43,372 nucleotides of DNA from Gemmatimonadota bacterium (GTDB taxonomy: Bacteria > Gemmatimonadota > Gemmatimonadetes > Gemmatimonadales > Gemmatimonadaceae): positions 1-43,372 of the forward strand of contig JAGWRI010000238.1 in assembly GCA_028876525.1 (NCBI GenBank). Reading direction: 5' to 3'. The notes below the pieces were generated by a model. That model was not told the origin of the DNA. It saw nothing but the letters and a program-made list of their open reading frames with translations, and made no database searches. The translations under genes were made by a program, and so were the position numbers. Below are positions 33,718 through 40,999 of the stretch, piece after piece. Position 1 is the stretch's first letter, and each line of letters begins with the position of its first letter.

Positions 33718-35330
33718 CAGATCATGCCCCCCGTTTGACCCGACGTTCCCGTCGCGCCCGGCGTGGTGCCCGGCGCCGCCGCGGCCGCGGCATTCGACGA
33801 CGTGCCCGTCGTCGCGCCGGCGCCGCTCCCCGTGGCCTGCTGCAGCGGCAGGTCGCGCAGCAGCGCCACCCGCACGCGGGCCACGGCGAGGTCGCGCGCC
33901 GCCTGGGCGCGGTTGGCCTCGGCCTGCTGCAGCAGCAGCCGGGACTGCGCGAGGTCGGTCTGCGTCGAGATGCCCTCGCGGTACCGCACCTGGTCGATAT
34001 CGTACGCCTTCTGCGCCTGCTCCGACGTGCCGGCGCTGGCCTGCCACGCCGCCTCAGCCTGCGCCAGCTGCCGCATCGCCACCCGCGCGTCGAGCGCGGC
34101 GTACTGCTTCGTCTGCTGCAGCTGCGCGCGCGCCTGCTCGACGTTGGCCTGGGCCACCAGCTCGGCGCCCTGCGTGTTGCCGCCGCTGAACAGCGACACC
34201 TGGGCGCTCACGCCCACCGTCCAGTTCTCGCGGTAGTTGCTCCAGCTGGGGAACGCGGTCTGCGGGAAGAACAGCCGCTGGTAGCCCGAGGTGAGGGCGA
34301 GCGACGGGAAGCGCGTGGCCTTCGCCGCCTGCAGCAGGCCCTCCTGCGCCCGCAGGGCCTGCGCCGCCTGGCGCACCGCGGCGCGATCGGCGGCGCTCGT
34401 GTCGGGCGCCGGCGCCGTGGCGATGCCGGTGAGCGTGGGCACCGGCGCCTGCTCGATGGGCGTCGTGAGCGCGATCGAATCGTCCAGCGGGAGCTGGAGC
34501 AGCCGCTTGAGGTTGAGCATCGCCACGTCGCGGTTGGTCTCGGCCTGCAGCACGAGCGGGCGCTGGTTGTCGCGCGTGACCTGCGCCTTGAGGAGGTCGA
34601 ACTCCGACGCGTTGCCGACCTGCCGCGCCACCCGCGTCTGGCGCAGCAACTCGTCGGTCTGGGCAAGCGTCGAATCGGCAATGACGACCAGCTGCCGGGC
34701 GAGCACGGCGTCGTAGTAGGCCTGCGTCACGTCCAGCGCGAGCTGGGCGCGCTGGGCGTCGAACTCGATGTCGGCCACGCGCTGGCCGGCCACGGCCGCC
34801 GCGCGCTGTCCGGTAAGCCGCCCCCACGTGAACAGGTTCTGCGACACCTGCAGCCCGAACACGTACTGGTTGACGGCGCCGAAGCCGACGCTCTGGAAGC
34901 TCGATCCCACGCCGGCCGACTGGCAGGTGACCGCCTGGGCGAGCGCCGCGGCGCGTTCGGCCGGCGTGGACGTGCCGGCGATGTGCGGGGCGCACACCGA
35001 CTCGGTCTTCGGCCCCGTGGTGTCCGACGTGCCGCCGAGGCTGAACCCGGAGAACTGGGAGCGCAGGGTGCGCGTGTAGCCCAGCGACGCGCCGATCTGC
35101 GGCAGGAACTGGCTGCGCGCCTGGTCGTACTGGCCTCGGGCCCGTGTCATGCCGGCGCGCGCGATGCCGATCGTGGCGCTCTGCTGCTCCGCCGTGCGGA
35201 TGGCGTCTTCGAGCGACAGCGGATGCGGCGCCGCGGCGCCGGCCGCCTGCTGCGCCGCCGCCGGCACGGCGCCCAGCAGCAGGGCGGCGAGCAGCAGCGC
35301 GGGCGCGCGGCGTGCGGAAAGTGGGGACAT
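33717..35330 (-). CDS. TolC-family outer-membrane efflux channel
   Basis: The 537-residue protein has a signal peptide (MSPLSARRAPALLLAALLLGAVPAAAQ). Two long helical/hairpin repeats with TolC-type Ala/Gln/Asn-rich periodicity follow (LSLEDAIRTAEQQSATIGIAR and RTGVA-type strands such as VGVSAQVSLFSGGNTQG), then a Gly/Thr-rich C-terminal tail (...TGTSGQTGGMI). The trimer would form the outer-membrane exit duct. A segment of about 65 residues with two cysteines (SVCAPH and VTCQSA) is inserted in the first half and is unusual for the family. ATG 35330 was chosen over a GTG at 35357 to keep a normal signal peptide. It follows tetR by 34 bases and overlaps the adaptor gene. Confidence 0.9.
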   Translation of the reverse strand: MSPLSARRAPALLLAALLLGAVPAAAQQAAGAAAPHPLSLEDAIRTAEQQSATIGIARAGMTRARGQYDQARSQFLPQIGASLGYTRTLRSQFSGFSLGGTSDTTGPKTESVCAPHIAGTSTPAERAAALAQAVTCQSAGVGSSFQSVGFGAVNQYVFGLQVSQNLFTWGRLTGQRAAAVAGQRVADIEFDAQRAQLALDVTQAYYDAVLARQLVVIADSTLAQTDELLRQTRVARQVGNASEFDLLKAQVTRDNQRPLVLQAETNRDVAMLNLKRLLQLPLDDSIALTTPIEQAPVPTLTGIATAPAPDTSAADRAAVRQAAQALRAQEGLLQAAKATRFPSLALTSGYQRLFFPQTAFPSWSNYRENWTVGVSAQVSLFSGGNTQGAELVAQANVEQARAQLQQTKQYAALDARVAMRQLAQAEAAWQASAGTSEQAQKAYDIDQVRYREGISTQTDLAQSRLLLQQAEANRAQAARDLAVARVRVALLRDLPLQQATGSGAGATTGTSSNAAAAAAPGTTPGATGTSGQTGGMI

Positions 35331-35364
35331 GGTCTCGACTCGTGAGTGGTGATTCACCGGCGGC

Positions 35365-35973
35365 TCAGGCCGCCGTGACGTTCGACTGCTTGGCCGCGGC
35401 GCGCGGCGACAACCCGACCGCGCGGAGGAAGGTGCGGGCGTAGCGCGCCGGCGCCTCGTCGGCCGGCTCCGGAAACGCGTCGGGCATGATCTCGCGGCAC
35501 ATCGCGTCGCCGAACAGCGACGCCATGAGCATCGAGATCGCCGTCCGCGCCTCGCCGTCGCCGCGCACCAGCCGGTGCACCTCCAGCGCCGCCACGTACT
35601 GCGCGAGCACGTCGCTGGCGCAGTTCGGCCCGCGGCACGCCGCCTCGGCCACGATCGGCCGCTCCTCCATCTCGCTCATGGACTTACGGAGGAAGGAGCG
35701 ATGCTGTGTCAGATAGGCGAGCACCGCCGCGCACCATTCGGTGAGCTCGCGCTCGGGATCGGCGGGCCGCTCGGGCAGCCCGGGCACCACCGTGGCGTTG
35801 GCCTGGCCCTGGGCCAGCTCCTCGAACAGCGACTCCTTGGAGCCGAAGGTGCGGAAGAGGGTGACTTCGTTGACCCCGGCCTCATTGGCAATGAGTCGCG
35901 TGGTCGCGCCGCGGTACCCGTGCAGGGCGTAGATCTTTCGGGCGGCTTCGAGGATCCGGTCGCGCATTTCCAT
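35365..35973 (-). CDS. TetR/AcrR-family transcriptional repressor
   Basis: The 202-residue regulator has the TetR helix-turn-helix (about residues 3-48: DRILEAARKIYALHGYRGATTRLIANEAGVNEVTLFRTFGSKE) and an all-helical ligand-binding C-terminal domain with three cysteines (WCAAV, EAACRGPNCAS). It is the first gene of the efflux operon, and a perfect palindrome overlaps its -35 box (36006-36025). It should therefore repress itself and the pump genes, releasing DNA on binding a pump substrate. No ribosome site is visible ahead of ATG 35973. The inducer is unknown. Confidence 0.92.
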   Translation of the reverse strand: MEMRDRILEAARKIYALHGYRGATTRLIANEAGVNEVTLFRTFGSKESLFEELAQGQANATVVPGLPERPADPERELTEWCAAVLAYLTQHRSFLRKSMSEMEERPIVAEAACRGPNCASDVLAQYVAALEVHRLVRGDGEARTAISMLMASLFGDAMCREIMPDAFPEPADEAPARYARTFLRAVGLSPRAAAKQSNVTAA

Positions 35974-35982
35974 AGGAGGCGC

Positions 35983-36025
35983 AGGCTAGCGGGTGGTCCG
36001 GGCGGAAGCAAGTGGGTACTTGCTT
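35983..36025 (-). promoter_or_regulatory. Promoter and palindromic operator of the tetR-efflux operon
   Basis: On the minus strand TTGCTT (36011 to 36006), a 17-base spacer and TAGCCT (35988 to 35983) make a sigma-70-like promoter ending 9 bases before the ATG at 35973. The -35 box is inside a perfect palindrome AAGCAAGT-GGGT-ACTTGCTT (36006-36025), 20 bp with 8-bp arms, typical of TetR-type operators. A bound repressor would block RNA polymerase. Confidence 0.65.
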
Positions 36026-36090
36026 TGATCCGGGAGGTAGGACTGCGGGAGGGTAGGAGGGTAGGAGGGCGCACGCTGGTTGCCTCAGTC

Positions 36091-36260
36091 CGTTTCCAGC
36101 GCGGTACTTGCCAGCGCTGGTCTTGTTGGCGCCGTGTTTGCCAGCGCCGGTCTTGTTGGCGCCGTGTTTGCGAGCGCCGGTCTTGTTGGCGCCGTGTTTG
36201 CCAGCGCCGGTCTTGTTGGCGCCGTGTTTGCCAGCCCAGTTCTTGTCAGCGCGGTTCTTG
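36091..36260. repeat. 15/30-bp tandem repeat (minisatellite)
   Basis: Five 30-bp units lie at 36111-36140, 36141-36170, 36171-36200, 36201-36230 and 36231-36260 (consensus CCAGCGCCGGTCTTG plus TTGGCGCCGTGTTTG; the last unit is degenerate), with a partial unit from 36091. Each unit is itself two related 15-bp halves. No frame on either strand contains a stop, because the unit length is a multiple of three. On the minus strand one frame reads AxKxG pentapeptides (AGKHG ANKTG), and it also keeps the pattern in degenerate units. The array lies between the efflux operator and the DUF2127 gene. Confidence 0.85.
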
Positions 36261-36734
36261 CCGGCGCACCTTCGGCTGTCGCACCATCCGATACTCCCTC
36301 CATATCGCCCAGCCTATCCCCAGGTCCACCAGCGTCAGCACGGCCAGCGGCAGCGAGTGGCCAAGGGCCACCCGGTAGCCCTGGTAGGCGATGAATCCGC
36401 CCAACAGCACGAGAGCGGTGGGGAAGGCCCAGGCGCGCCGGCGCAGCAGCCCGCCGACCACGAGCAGCTTCACCAATCCGTTGACCACGAGATACGCCGC
36501 CGCGAACGCCGCGGTGTCGTGCGACAGGTGGGCCACCGCCCGGCGCGCCGCGTTGGCCACGAGATCCGACGGATCTTCCGACAGCTCGTTGGCCGTGAGG
36601 AAGCGCACGGTGGCGGTGATCGTCGCCGGCGCGACGTTCAGCGCGAGGACGCCCCCCGCGATTTCGAGCAGCCCGTCCAGCCCCTTGAGCAGGACGCCGG
36701 CCAGGAAGAGCCGGTCGGCGACGGCGCGCCTAAT
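36246..36734 (-). CDS. DUF2127 domain membrane protein (uncertain start and end)
   Basis: The 162-residue protein matches DUF2127: RLFLAGVLLKGLDGLLEIAGG near the N-terminus, a conserved central LTANELSEDPSDLVANAARRA, and helices AAYLVVNGLVKLLVVGGLL and PTALVLLGGFIAYQGYRVAL. Family sequence begins well before the first in-frame GTG (36608) and reaches at least residue 9 of the reading given here. No ATG, GTG or TTG lies in frame upstream of it; the nearest plausible initiator is ATT at 36734, with GGGAG 8 bases upstream. An ATG at 36772 is in another frame and meets a stop. At the C-terminus, the +1 frame continues into the lysine-rich repeat. So the gene has either a rare start or frame lesions at both ends. 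Confidence 0.7.
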   Translation of the reverse strand: MRRAVADRLFLAGVLLKGLDGLLEIAGGVLALNVAPATITATVRFLTANELSEDPSDLVANAARRAVAHLSHDTAAFAAAYLVVNGLVKLLVVGGLLRRRAWAFPTALVLLGGFIAYQGYRVALGHSLPLAVLTLVDLGIGWAIWREYRMVRQPKVRRQEPR

Positions 36735-36761
36735 GGCCCCTGCTCCCGATGCCGCGGAGGA

Positions 36762-36789
36762 CTGACGAATGCATGCCCTGTGGTATCAT
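36762..36789 (+). promoter_or_regulatory. Candidate promoter of the DUF1111 gene
   Basis: CTGACG (36762-36767), a 16-base spacer and TATCAT (36784-36789) form a plausible sigma-70 promoter with a transcription start near 36796. This lies after the ATG at 36769 and about 90 bases before the proposed start of the downstream gene (36886), which supports the latter. Confidence 0.4.
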
Positions 36790-36885
36790 CGTTCGGCCAG
36801 GAGGTTCCGGACCGCAGGCGGGCGATCGCGCCCCGCCGGGCCGGGCCGCGCCGCCGTCATCGTCGACTTTCGGGAGCGAACCACG

Positions 36886-38250
36886 ATTCGCCGTGCCGCG
36901 CTGATCTCGCTCGTCGCGCTCGCCGCCTGCCGCGGCGCCGACGCGGTGCGGCCCGCGGGCGGCGTCGAGCCCGAGGCGATGTCGGGAGGCGCGATGACCG
37001 TGTTCGACTCCTCGGCGCGGGCGTTCGGCCTTCCCGGACCGGGCGTCGCGGGCGCCGAGCTCGCGGAGCACGCCGCCGGCGACGACGCGTTCGAAGTGCC
37101 GTTCGTGCTCGCGCCAGCGCCCGTGCATCCGGGGCTCGGGCCGCGGTTCGACAACGAGTCCTGCGCCGGCTGCCACCGCAACGACGGGCGGGGGCGGCCG
37201 CCGGCCCCCGGCGAGCCGGTCGCTTCGATGCTGTTCCGGGTGAGCGTGCCCGGCGCCAACACGCATGGCGGCCCGCTCGCCGCACCGGGGTTCGGCACGC
37301 AGCTCGAGTTGCGCGCCGCGCCGGGCCTCGTGCCGGTGGCCGTGATGGCGCTGCAGTATTCGGACAGCGTCGTCTCGCTGGCCGACGGCGCCGCCGACAC
37401 GCTGCGCGTGCCGCACTACGCGATCGGCGCCCCGTATCGCGCGCTGCCGGCCGGCCTGATGCTCTCGCCGCGCGTGGCCCCGCCGAACTTCGGGCTCGGG
37501 CTGCTGGAGGCGGTGCCGGCGTCCGCGATCGAGGCGCTGGCTCGCGCACCAGCCGCCGTCGCCGCCGGCGTGGCGGGCCGGGCCAACTACGTGTGGGACC
37601 CGACCGTGCAGCAGACCGTGCTGGGGCGGTTCGGGCTCAAGGCCAACGTCGGCTCGCTGCTCGAGCAGACCGCCCGCGCGCTGAACCAGGACATCGGGAT
37701 CACGAGCTCGCTGTTCCCGGTCGAGCCCTGCGACGACCCGATTCCGGGGTGCGCACCGCACGCGTTCGACGCCCCCGACTCCCTGCTCCGCGTGCTCACG
37801 GCGTACGTCCGCACGCTGGGGGTTCCGGCGCGCCGCGGCGTGGCCGCGGCCGCGGTAAGGCGCGGGCAGGCGCTGTTCGCCTCGGCCGGGTGCGCGCTGT
37901 GCCACGTGCCGACGCTCGAGACGGGGGCGGTGGCCGGCTCGCCCGAGCTCTCCGGCCAGACGATCCACCCGTACACCGACCTCCTGCTGCACGACATGGG
38001 GCCGGGGCTGGCCGACGGGCGCCCGGACTATCTCGCGTCGGGCGCCGAGTGGCGCACGCCGCCGCTCTGGGGCATCGGGCTCACGGCCACCGTCAATGGC
38101 AACGTGAACTTCCTCCACGACGGCCGGGCGCGCACGCTGCTCGAGGCGATCCTGTGGCACGGGGGCCAGGGCGCGGCGGCGCGCGACGCGGTGCGCCGGA
38201 TGTCGAAGGCCGACCGCGACGCCCTGATCGCGTTCCTGATGTCGCTCTAG
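36886..38250 (+). CDS. DUF1111 (di-haem oxidoredictase) lipoprotein
   Basis: The 454-residue protein carries two haem c motifs, CAGCH (residues 93-97) and CALCH (337-341), in the COG3488 'di-heme oxidoredictase' context (RFDNESCAGCHRNDGRGRPP, and HDMGPGLADGRPDYLASGAEWRTPPLWGIGL, with FLHDGRARTLLEAILWHGG near the end). It should be an exported electron-transfer protein, anchored by a lipobox (LVALAAC). The signal peptide makes sense only if translation begins at ATT 36886 (MRRAALISLVALAAC), which has GGGAG 9 bases upstream; the ATG at 36769 would put 39 more residues, including a Pro/Arg-rich stretch, before the signal and lies upstream of the likely promoter. ATT is a rare start, so a nearby correction is possible. 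Its substrate is unknown. Confidence 0.82.
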   Translation: MRRAALISLVALAACRGADAVRPAGGVEPEAMSGGAMTVFDSSARAFGLPGPGVAGAELAEHAAGDDAFEVPFVLAPAPVHPGLGPRFDNESCAGCHRNDGRGRPPAPGEPVASMLFRVSVPGANTHGGPLAAPGFGTQLELRAAPGLVPVAVMALQYSDSVVSLADGAADTLRVPHYAIGAPYRALPAGLMLSPRVAPPNFGLGLLEAVPASAIEALARAPAAVAAGVAGRANYVWDPTVQQTVLGRFGLKANVGSLLEQTARALNQDIGITSSLFPVEPCDDPIPGCAPHAFDAPDSLLRVLTAYVRTLGVPARRGVAAAAVRRGQALFASAGCALCHVPTLETGAVAGSPELSGQTIHPYTDLLLHDMGPGLADGRPDYLASGAEWRTPPLWGIGLTATVNGNVNFLHDGRARTLLEAILWHGGQGAAARDAVRRMSKADRDALIAFLMSL

Positions 38251-38289
38251 GGCGGCTGGTCCCTTCGGCTCGCGACGTCCGCCGGGCGG

Positions 38290-40779
38290 CTACCGGGCGC
38301 GGATCATGCGCACGCCGAACACCGGCGCGACGCGGCCCGCGGCGCCGCCGTCGAACTTCACGGTGACCATCCGGCGTCCGAACGTGGCCGACGTGGGAAT
38401 CGGATACTGGACGTCGAAGAAGCCCCTGGCCGAGCCATTCGGGGCGAAGGTCGCGACCGGCGCATCGCCCACCAGGATCCGGAAGTCGCCCGTCGTGGGG
38501 GTGAGCCCCGGATCGTTGTAGTAGGTGACGACGAGCGCCATGTGCGCGTCGGCGTCCACCGGCAGGTCGTACGAGAACCAGCCCGGTCCGCCGCGCCCGC
38601 TGCGCCCGCCGGTCCGGTCGACCGGACGGTTATTGAGCGAACTTTGATAATCGAATGCCGAGTCGTCCTCGCGGTTGCCGGGGCGCACGAACCCCATCGT
38701 CGCGGATTCGAGCTGCCGTTGCCGCTCCGCGTCGGCGGTGAGCGCCGCGACGTGGGCGTCGAACTCGGCGGGGGTCCAGAGATCGTAGTACAGGCTGTAG
38801 TTGCGCTCGTAGGTGCGGTAGAAGGGCCGGAGCGCGAGGTCGCCGGCCGCCGCGCCGGGCCGTTCCACCGCGCGCGCCACGCCGCGCGCCGTGAAGTCGC
38901 CCGGTGCGTCCGCCGGCACCACCCAGCTCTCGAGCGGCTGCCCCGCGGCCACCAGCGCCGGCACCGGCGGCTTGTCGGCGTAGGCCTCGCGGCCCTCGAG
39001 CCGCGGCCCGTGGTCGGCGGCCAGCGCCAGCGGCCCCCACATGATGGCCGTGACCGTCGGGATGTCGGGGGTGAACTCGAACCGCAGCGCCTTGGGGAGC
39101 GCCAGCTCCACCGTGTCGCCCGAGCGCCATTCGCGGTCCAGCTCCACGAACGTGCTCGGCGGGAGCACGCGCGGGTCCTGGCTCACGAGGCGGCCGCCGG
39201 CGCGTCCCGGCTGGAGGCTGGCCAGCGGGGGCTGCGGCACGTCGGCGCCGTTCACGCGCACGCGGAACCCGTCGCCCGCCCAGCTCGGGCGGCGGACGGC
39301 GAGCGTGAACCGCCGGGGCGACGGTGTCGTGATCGTGAGCTTCGCGCTGCCGCCATCGGGGAAGTCGGTGTCCATGGCGAACGTCACGCCATCGCTGAAC
39401 CGCGCCGTGGACGGGGCGAACACCGTGACCCAGCGCGTGCCGTCGCCTTCGTAGTAAATGCCGTACCCCGCCAGCCCGTGGTTCTCCATGCCCGTGCCCA
39501 CGCAGCAGGTGAAGTCGCGGTACATGTCCTGGTATTCCTGCTGTTCGCCGCGCCCCACCGGCACCATGTACGACATGTCGCCGTTGGTGGGATCGATCGA
39601 GCTGAGCTGGTGGTTGAACAGCGCGCGCTCCTGGAAGTCGGCGTAGAACGCGTCGGGTCGAATCGAGAACAGCCGCCGCGTGAGCTTGAGCATGTTGTAC
39701 ACGTTGCACGACTCGCAGGCGCGCCCGTCCACCTGCGCGCCCCAGCCGTCGGCGGGGCCGAAGTACTCCGACAGGCCGTGCCCGCCGCTGGCGTACGTGT
39801 GGTGCTGCACCACCGTGTCCCAGAAGAACGACGCGGCGAGCAGATCGCCCGCGTCGCCGGTGTAGCCGTACCGCTCGGCCGAGCCCACGAGCTTCGGGAT
39901 CTGGCAGTTGCCGTGCTTGCCGTTCAGGTTGTCCTGCCCGCGCTTGAGCGCGTCGGTGAATGCGTGGTGCTCGAACTTGAGCGACAGGGCGAGCCAGCGG
40001 GCGTCGCCGGTGTCGGCGTACAGGTCGGCCAGCACCTCGTTCATGCCGCCCTGCTCGGTGTTCAGCATCTCGGCCATCTGCGCGGCGTCGAGCGGGGCGA
40101 CGATGCCCTCGGCCCATGACGCGAATTTCGTCTCGACGTCGAGCGCGGTGCGGTTGCCGGCGTGGCGGTACGCGTCGCGCAGGCCGGCGAACGTCTTGTG
40201 CAGCGTGTACCAGGGGGACCAGAGGCCGTTGAGGTCGAAGGGCTGCGAGCGGATGACGCCGTCGTGCAGCTCGCCGAATGCCTTGCGGCCATTCTCGAGC
40301 GCCGACAGGTACCCGTCGCCGTTCGCGTCCTGCACCTCCTTGAGCCCCGCCACGAGATAGTCGGCGCGCTGCCTGAAGCGCGCGTCGCCGGTGGCGAGGT
40401 ACATGTACGACACGGCGGAGAGGTGATGCCCCGCGATGTGCCCCGTGAGGTTGCGGCCGTCGCCGTCCCATCCCGTGTAGCCCGGCGCCCTGGGCGTGAG
40501 CCCGGCGCGGATGCGATAGTAGGCGAGCATCCGGTCGGGATCGAGCGAGAGGAGGTACCTCGCGTCCAGCTCCTGGGCTTGCCTGAGCGGACCGCCGGTG
40601 ATGCGCACGTCGGCCAGCGGCACCGGGCGCGCGCGGAGCATCTTCTCGGCAATCGCGCCGGCGCCCGATCGCGCCGGCGCGGCGGGCGATTCGGCGTCGG
40701 CCGTGCCGCGCACGCCCAGCGACAGCGCGGCGGCGGCGGAAGCGGACAGGGCAAGGAAGTCGCGGCGGGATGTCGGCAT
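38290..40779 (-). CDS. Glycoside hydrolase family 127 (beta-L-arabinofuranosidase type), Tat-exported
   Basis: The 829-residue enzyme has a twin-arginine signal (SRRDFLALSASAAAALSLG) and the GH127/DUF1680 catalytic fold, comparable to HypBA1. Matching residues are Glu338 in HGLSEYFG (general acid), and a zinc site and nucleophile set with Glu356 and Cys358 of ACESCNVYNM and the Cys425-Cys426 pair of FTCCVGTGMENHG. A C-terminal beta domain (about 600-829) includes RPVDRTGGRSGRGGPG and a DUF6805-like tail ending FGVRMIRAR. It should remove beta-L-arabinofuranose from plant glycans or glycoproteins in the periplasm. ATG 40779 is chosen to place the Tat motif at the N-terminus; an upstream ATG would add some 18 residues. 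It diverges from an ADOP gene across a palindrome. Confidence 0.9.
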   Translation of the reverse strand: MPTSRRDFLALSASAAAALSLGVRGTADAESPAAPARSGAGAIAEKMLRARPVPLADVRITGGPLRQAQELDARYLLSLDPDRMLAYYRIRAGLTPRAPGYTGWDGDGRNLTGHIAGHHLSAVSYMYLATGDARFRQRADYLVAGLKEVQDANGDGYLSALENGRKAFGELHDGVIRSQPFDLNGLWSPWYTLHKTFAGLRDAYRHAGNRTALDVETKFASWAEGIVAPLDAAQMAEMLNTEQGGMNEVLADLYADTGDARWLALSLKFEHHAFTDALKRGQDNLNGKHGNCQIPKLVGSAERYGYTGDAGDLLAASFFWDTVVQHHTYASGGHGLSEYFGPADGWGAQVDGRACESCNVYNMLKLTRRLFSIRPDAFYADFQERALFNHQLSSIDPTNGDMSYMVPVGRGEQQEYQDMYRDFTCCVGTGMENHGLAGYGIYYEGDGTRWVTVFAPSTARFSDGVTFAMDTDFPDGGSAKLTITTPSPRRFTLAVRRPSWAGDGFRVRVNGADVPQPPLASLQPGRAGGRLVSQDPRVLPPSTFVELDREWRSGDTVELALPKALRFEFTPDIPTVTAIMWGPLALAADHGPRLEGREAYADKPPVPALVAAGQPLESWVVPADAPGDFTARGVARAVERPGAAAGDLALRPFYRTYERNYSLYYDLWTPAEFDAHVAALTADAERQRQLESATMGFVRPGNREDDSAFDYQSSLNNRPVDRTGGRSGRGGPGWFSYDLPVDADAHMALVVTYYNDPGLTPTTGDFRILVGDAPVATFAPNGSARGFFDVQYPIPTSATFGRRMVTVKFDGGAAGRVAPVFGVRMIRAR

Positions 40780-40930
40780 GGCGGAACTCGGTGTCGCGCG
40801 GCGCGTCCGGGGGGGCTCGCGGCCAATCATAGCGCCGGGGTCGAGGCGCGGCGAGGCGGGGCGCGGGAACCGAGCGCCAGCGGCCGCCGCCGGGCCCCTG
40901 ACCCCGGTTCCGGCGGCCGGAAGTTTCCTA

Positions 40931-40959
40931 TTGCACACCTTATTGTATACAAATATCTT
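40931..40959 (+). promoter_or_regulatory. Divergent regulatory region with palindrome TTGTATACAA
   Basis: TTGTATACAA (40943-40952) is a perfect 10-bp palindrome of the GntR-operator type in a locally AT-rich stretch (40928-40962). For the plus-strand permease, TTGCAC (40931-40936) and TATCTT (40954-40959) with a 17-base spacer make a weak promoter that straddles it; transcription would start near 40966, 34 bases before ATG 41000. On the minus strand, TACAAT (40947 to 40942) could be a -10 for GH127. No GntR-family gene is in the window. Confidence 0.45.
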
Positions 40960-40999
40960 GACCCCTGGAACCTCCCCCGCCGCCTCCACCCGACCCGCC

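Noticed and set aside
36111-36260. Regular 30-bp repeats resembling a CRISPR array
   Set aside because: The units follow one another directly with no unique spacers, and no cas genes are near.
36080-36394. Plus-strand reading frame with VGAVFASAGL repeats as a pentapeptide-repeat protein
   Set aside because: All six frames are open in this repeat, the A(D/N)LxG consensus of pentapeptide-repeat proteins is absent, and no start with a ribosome site supports it.
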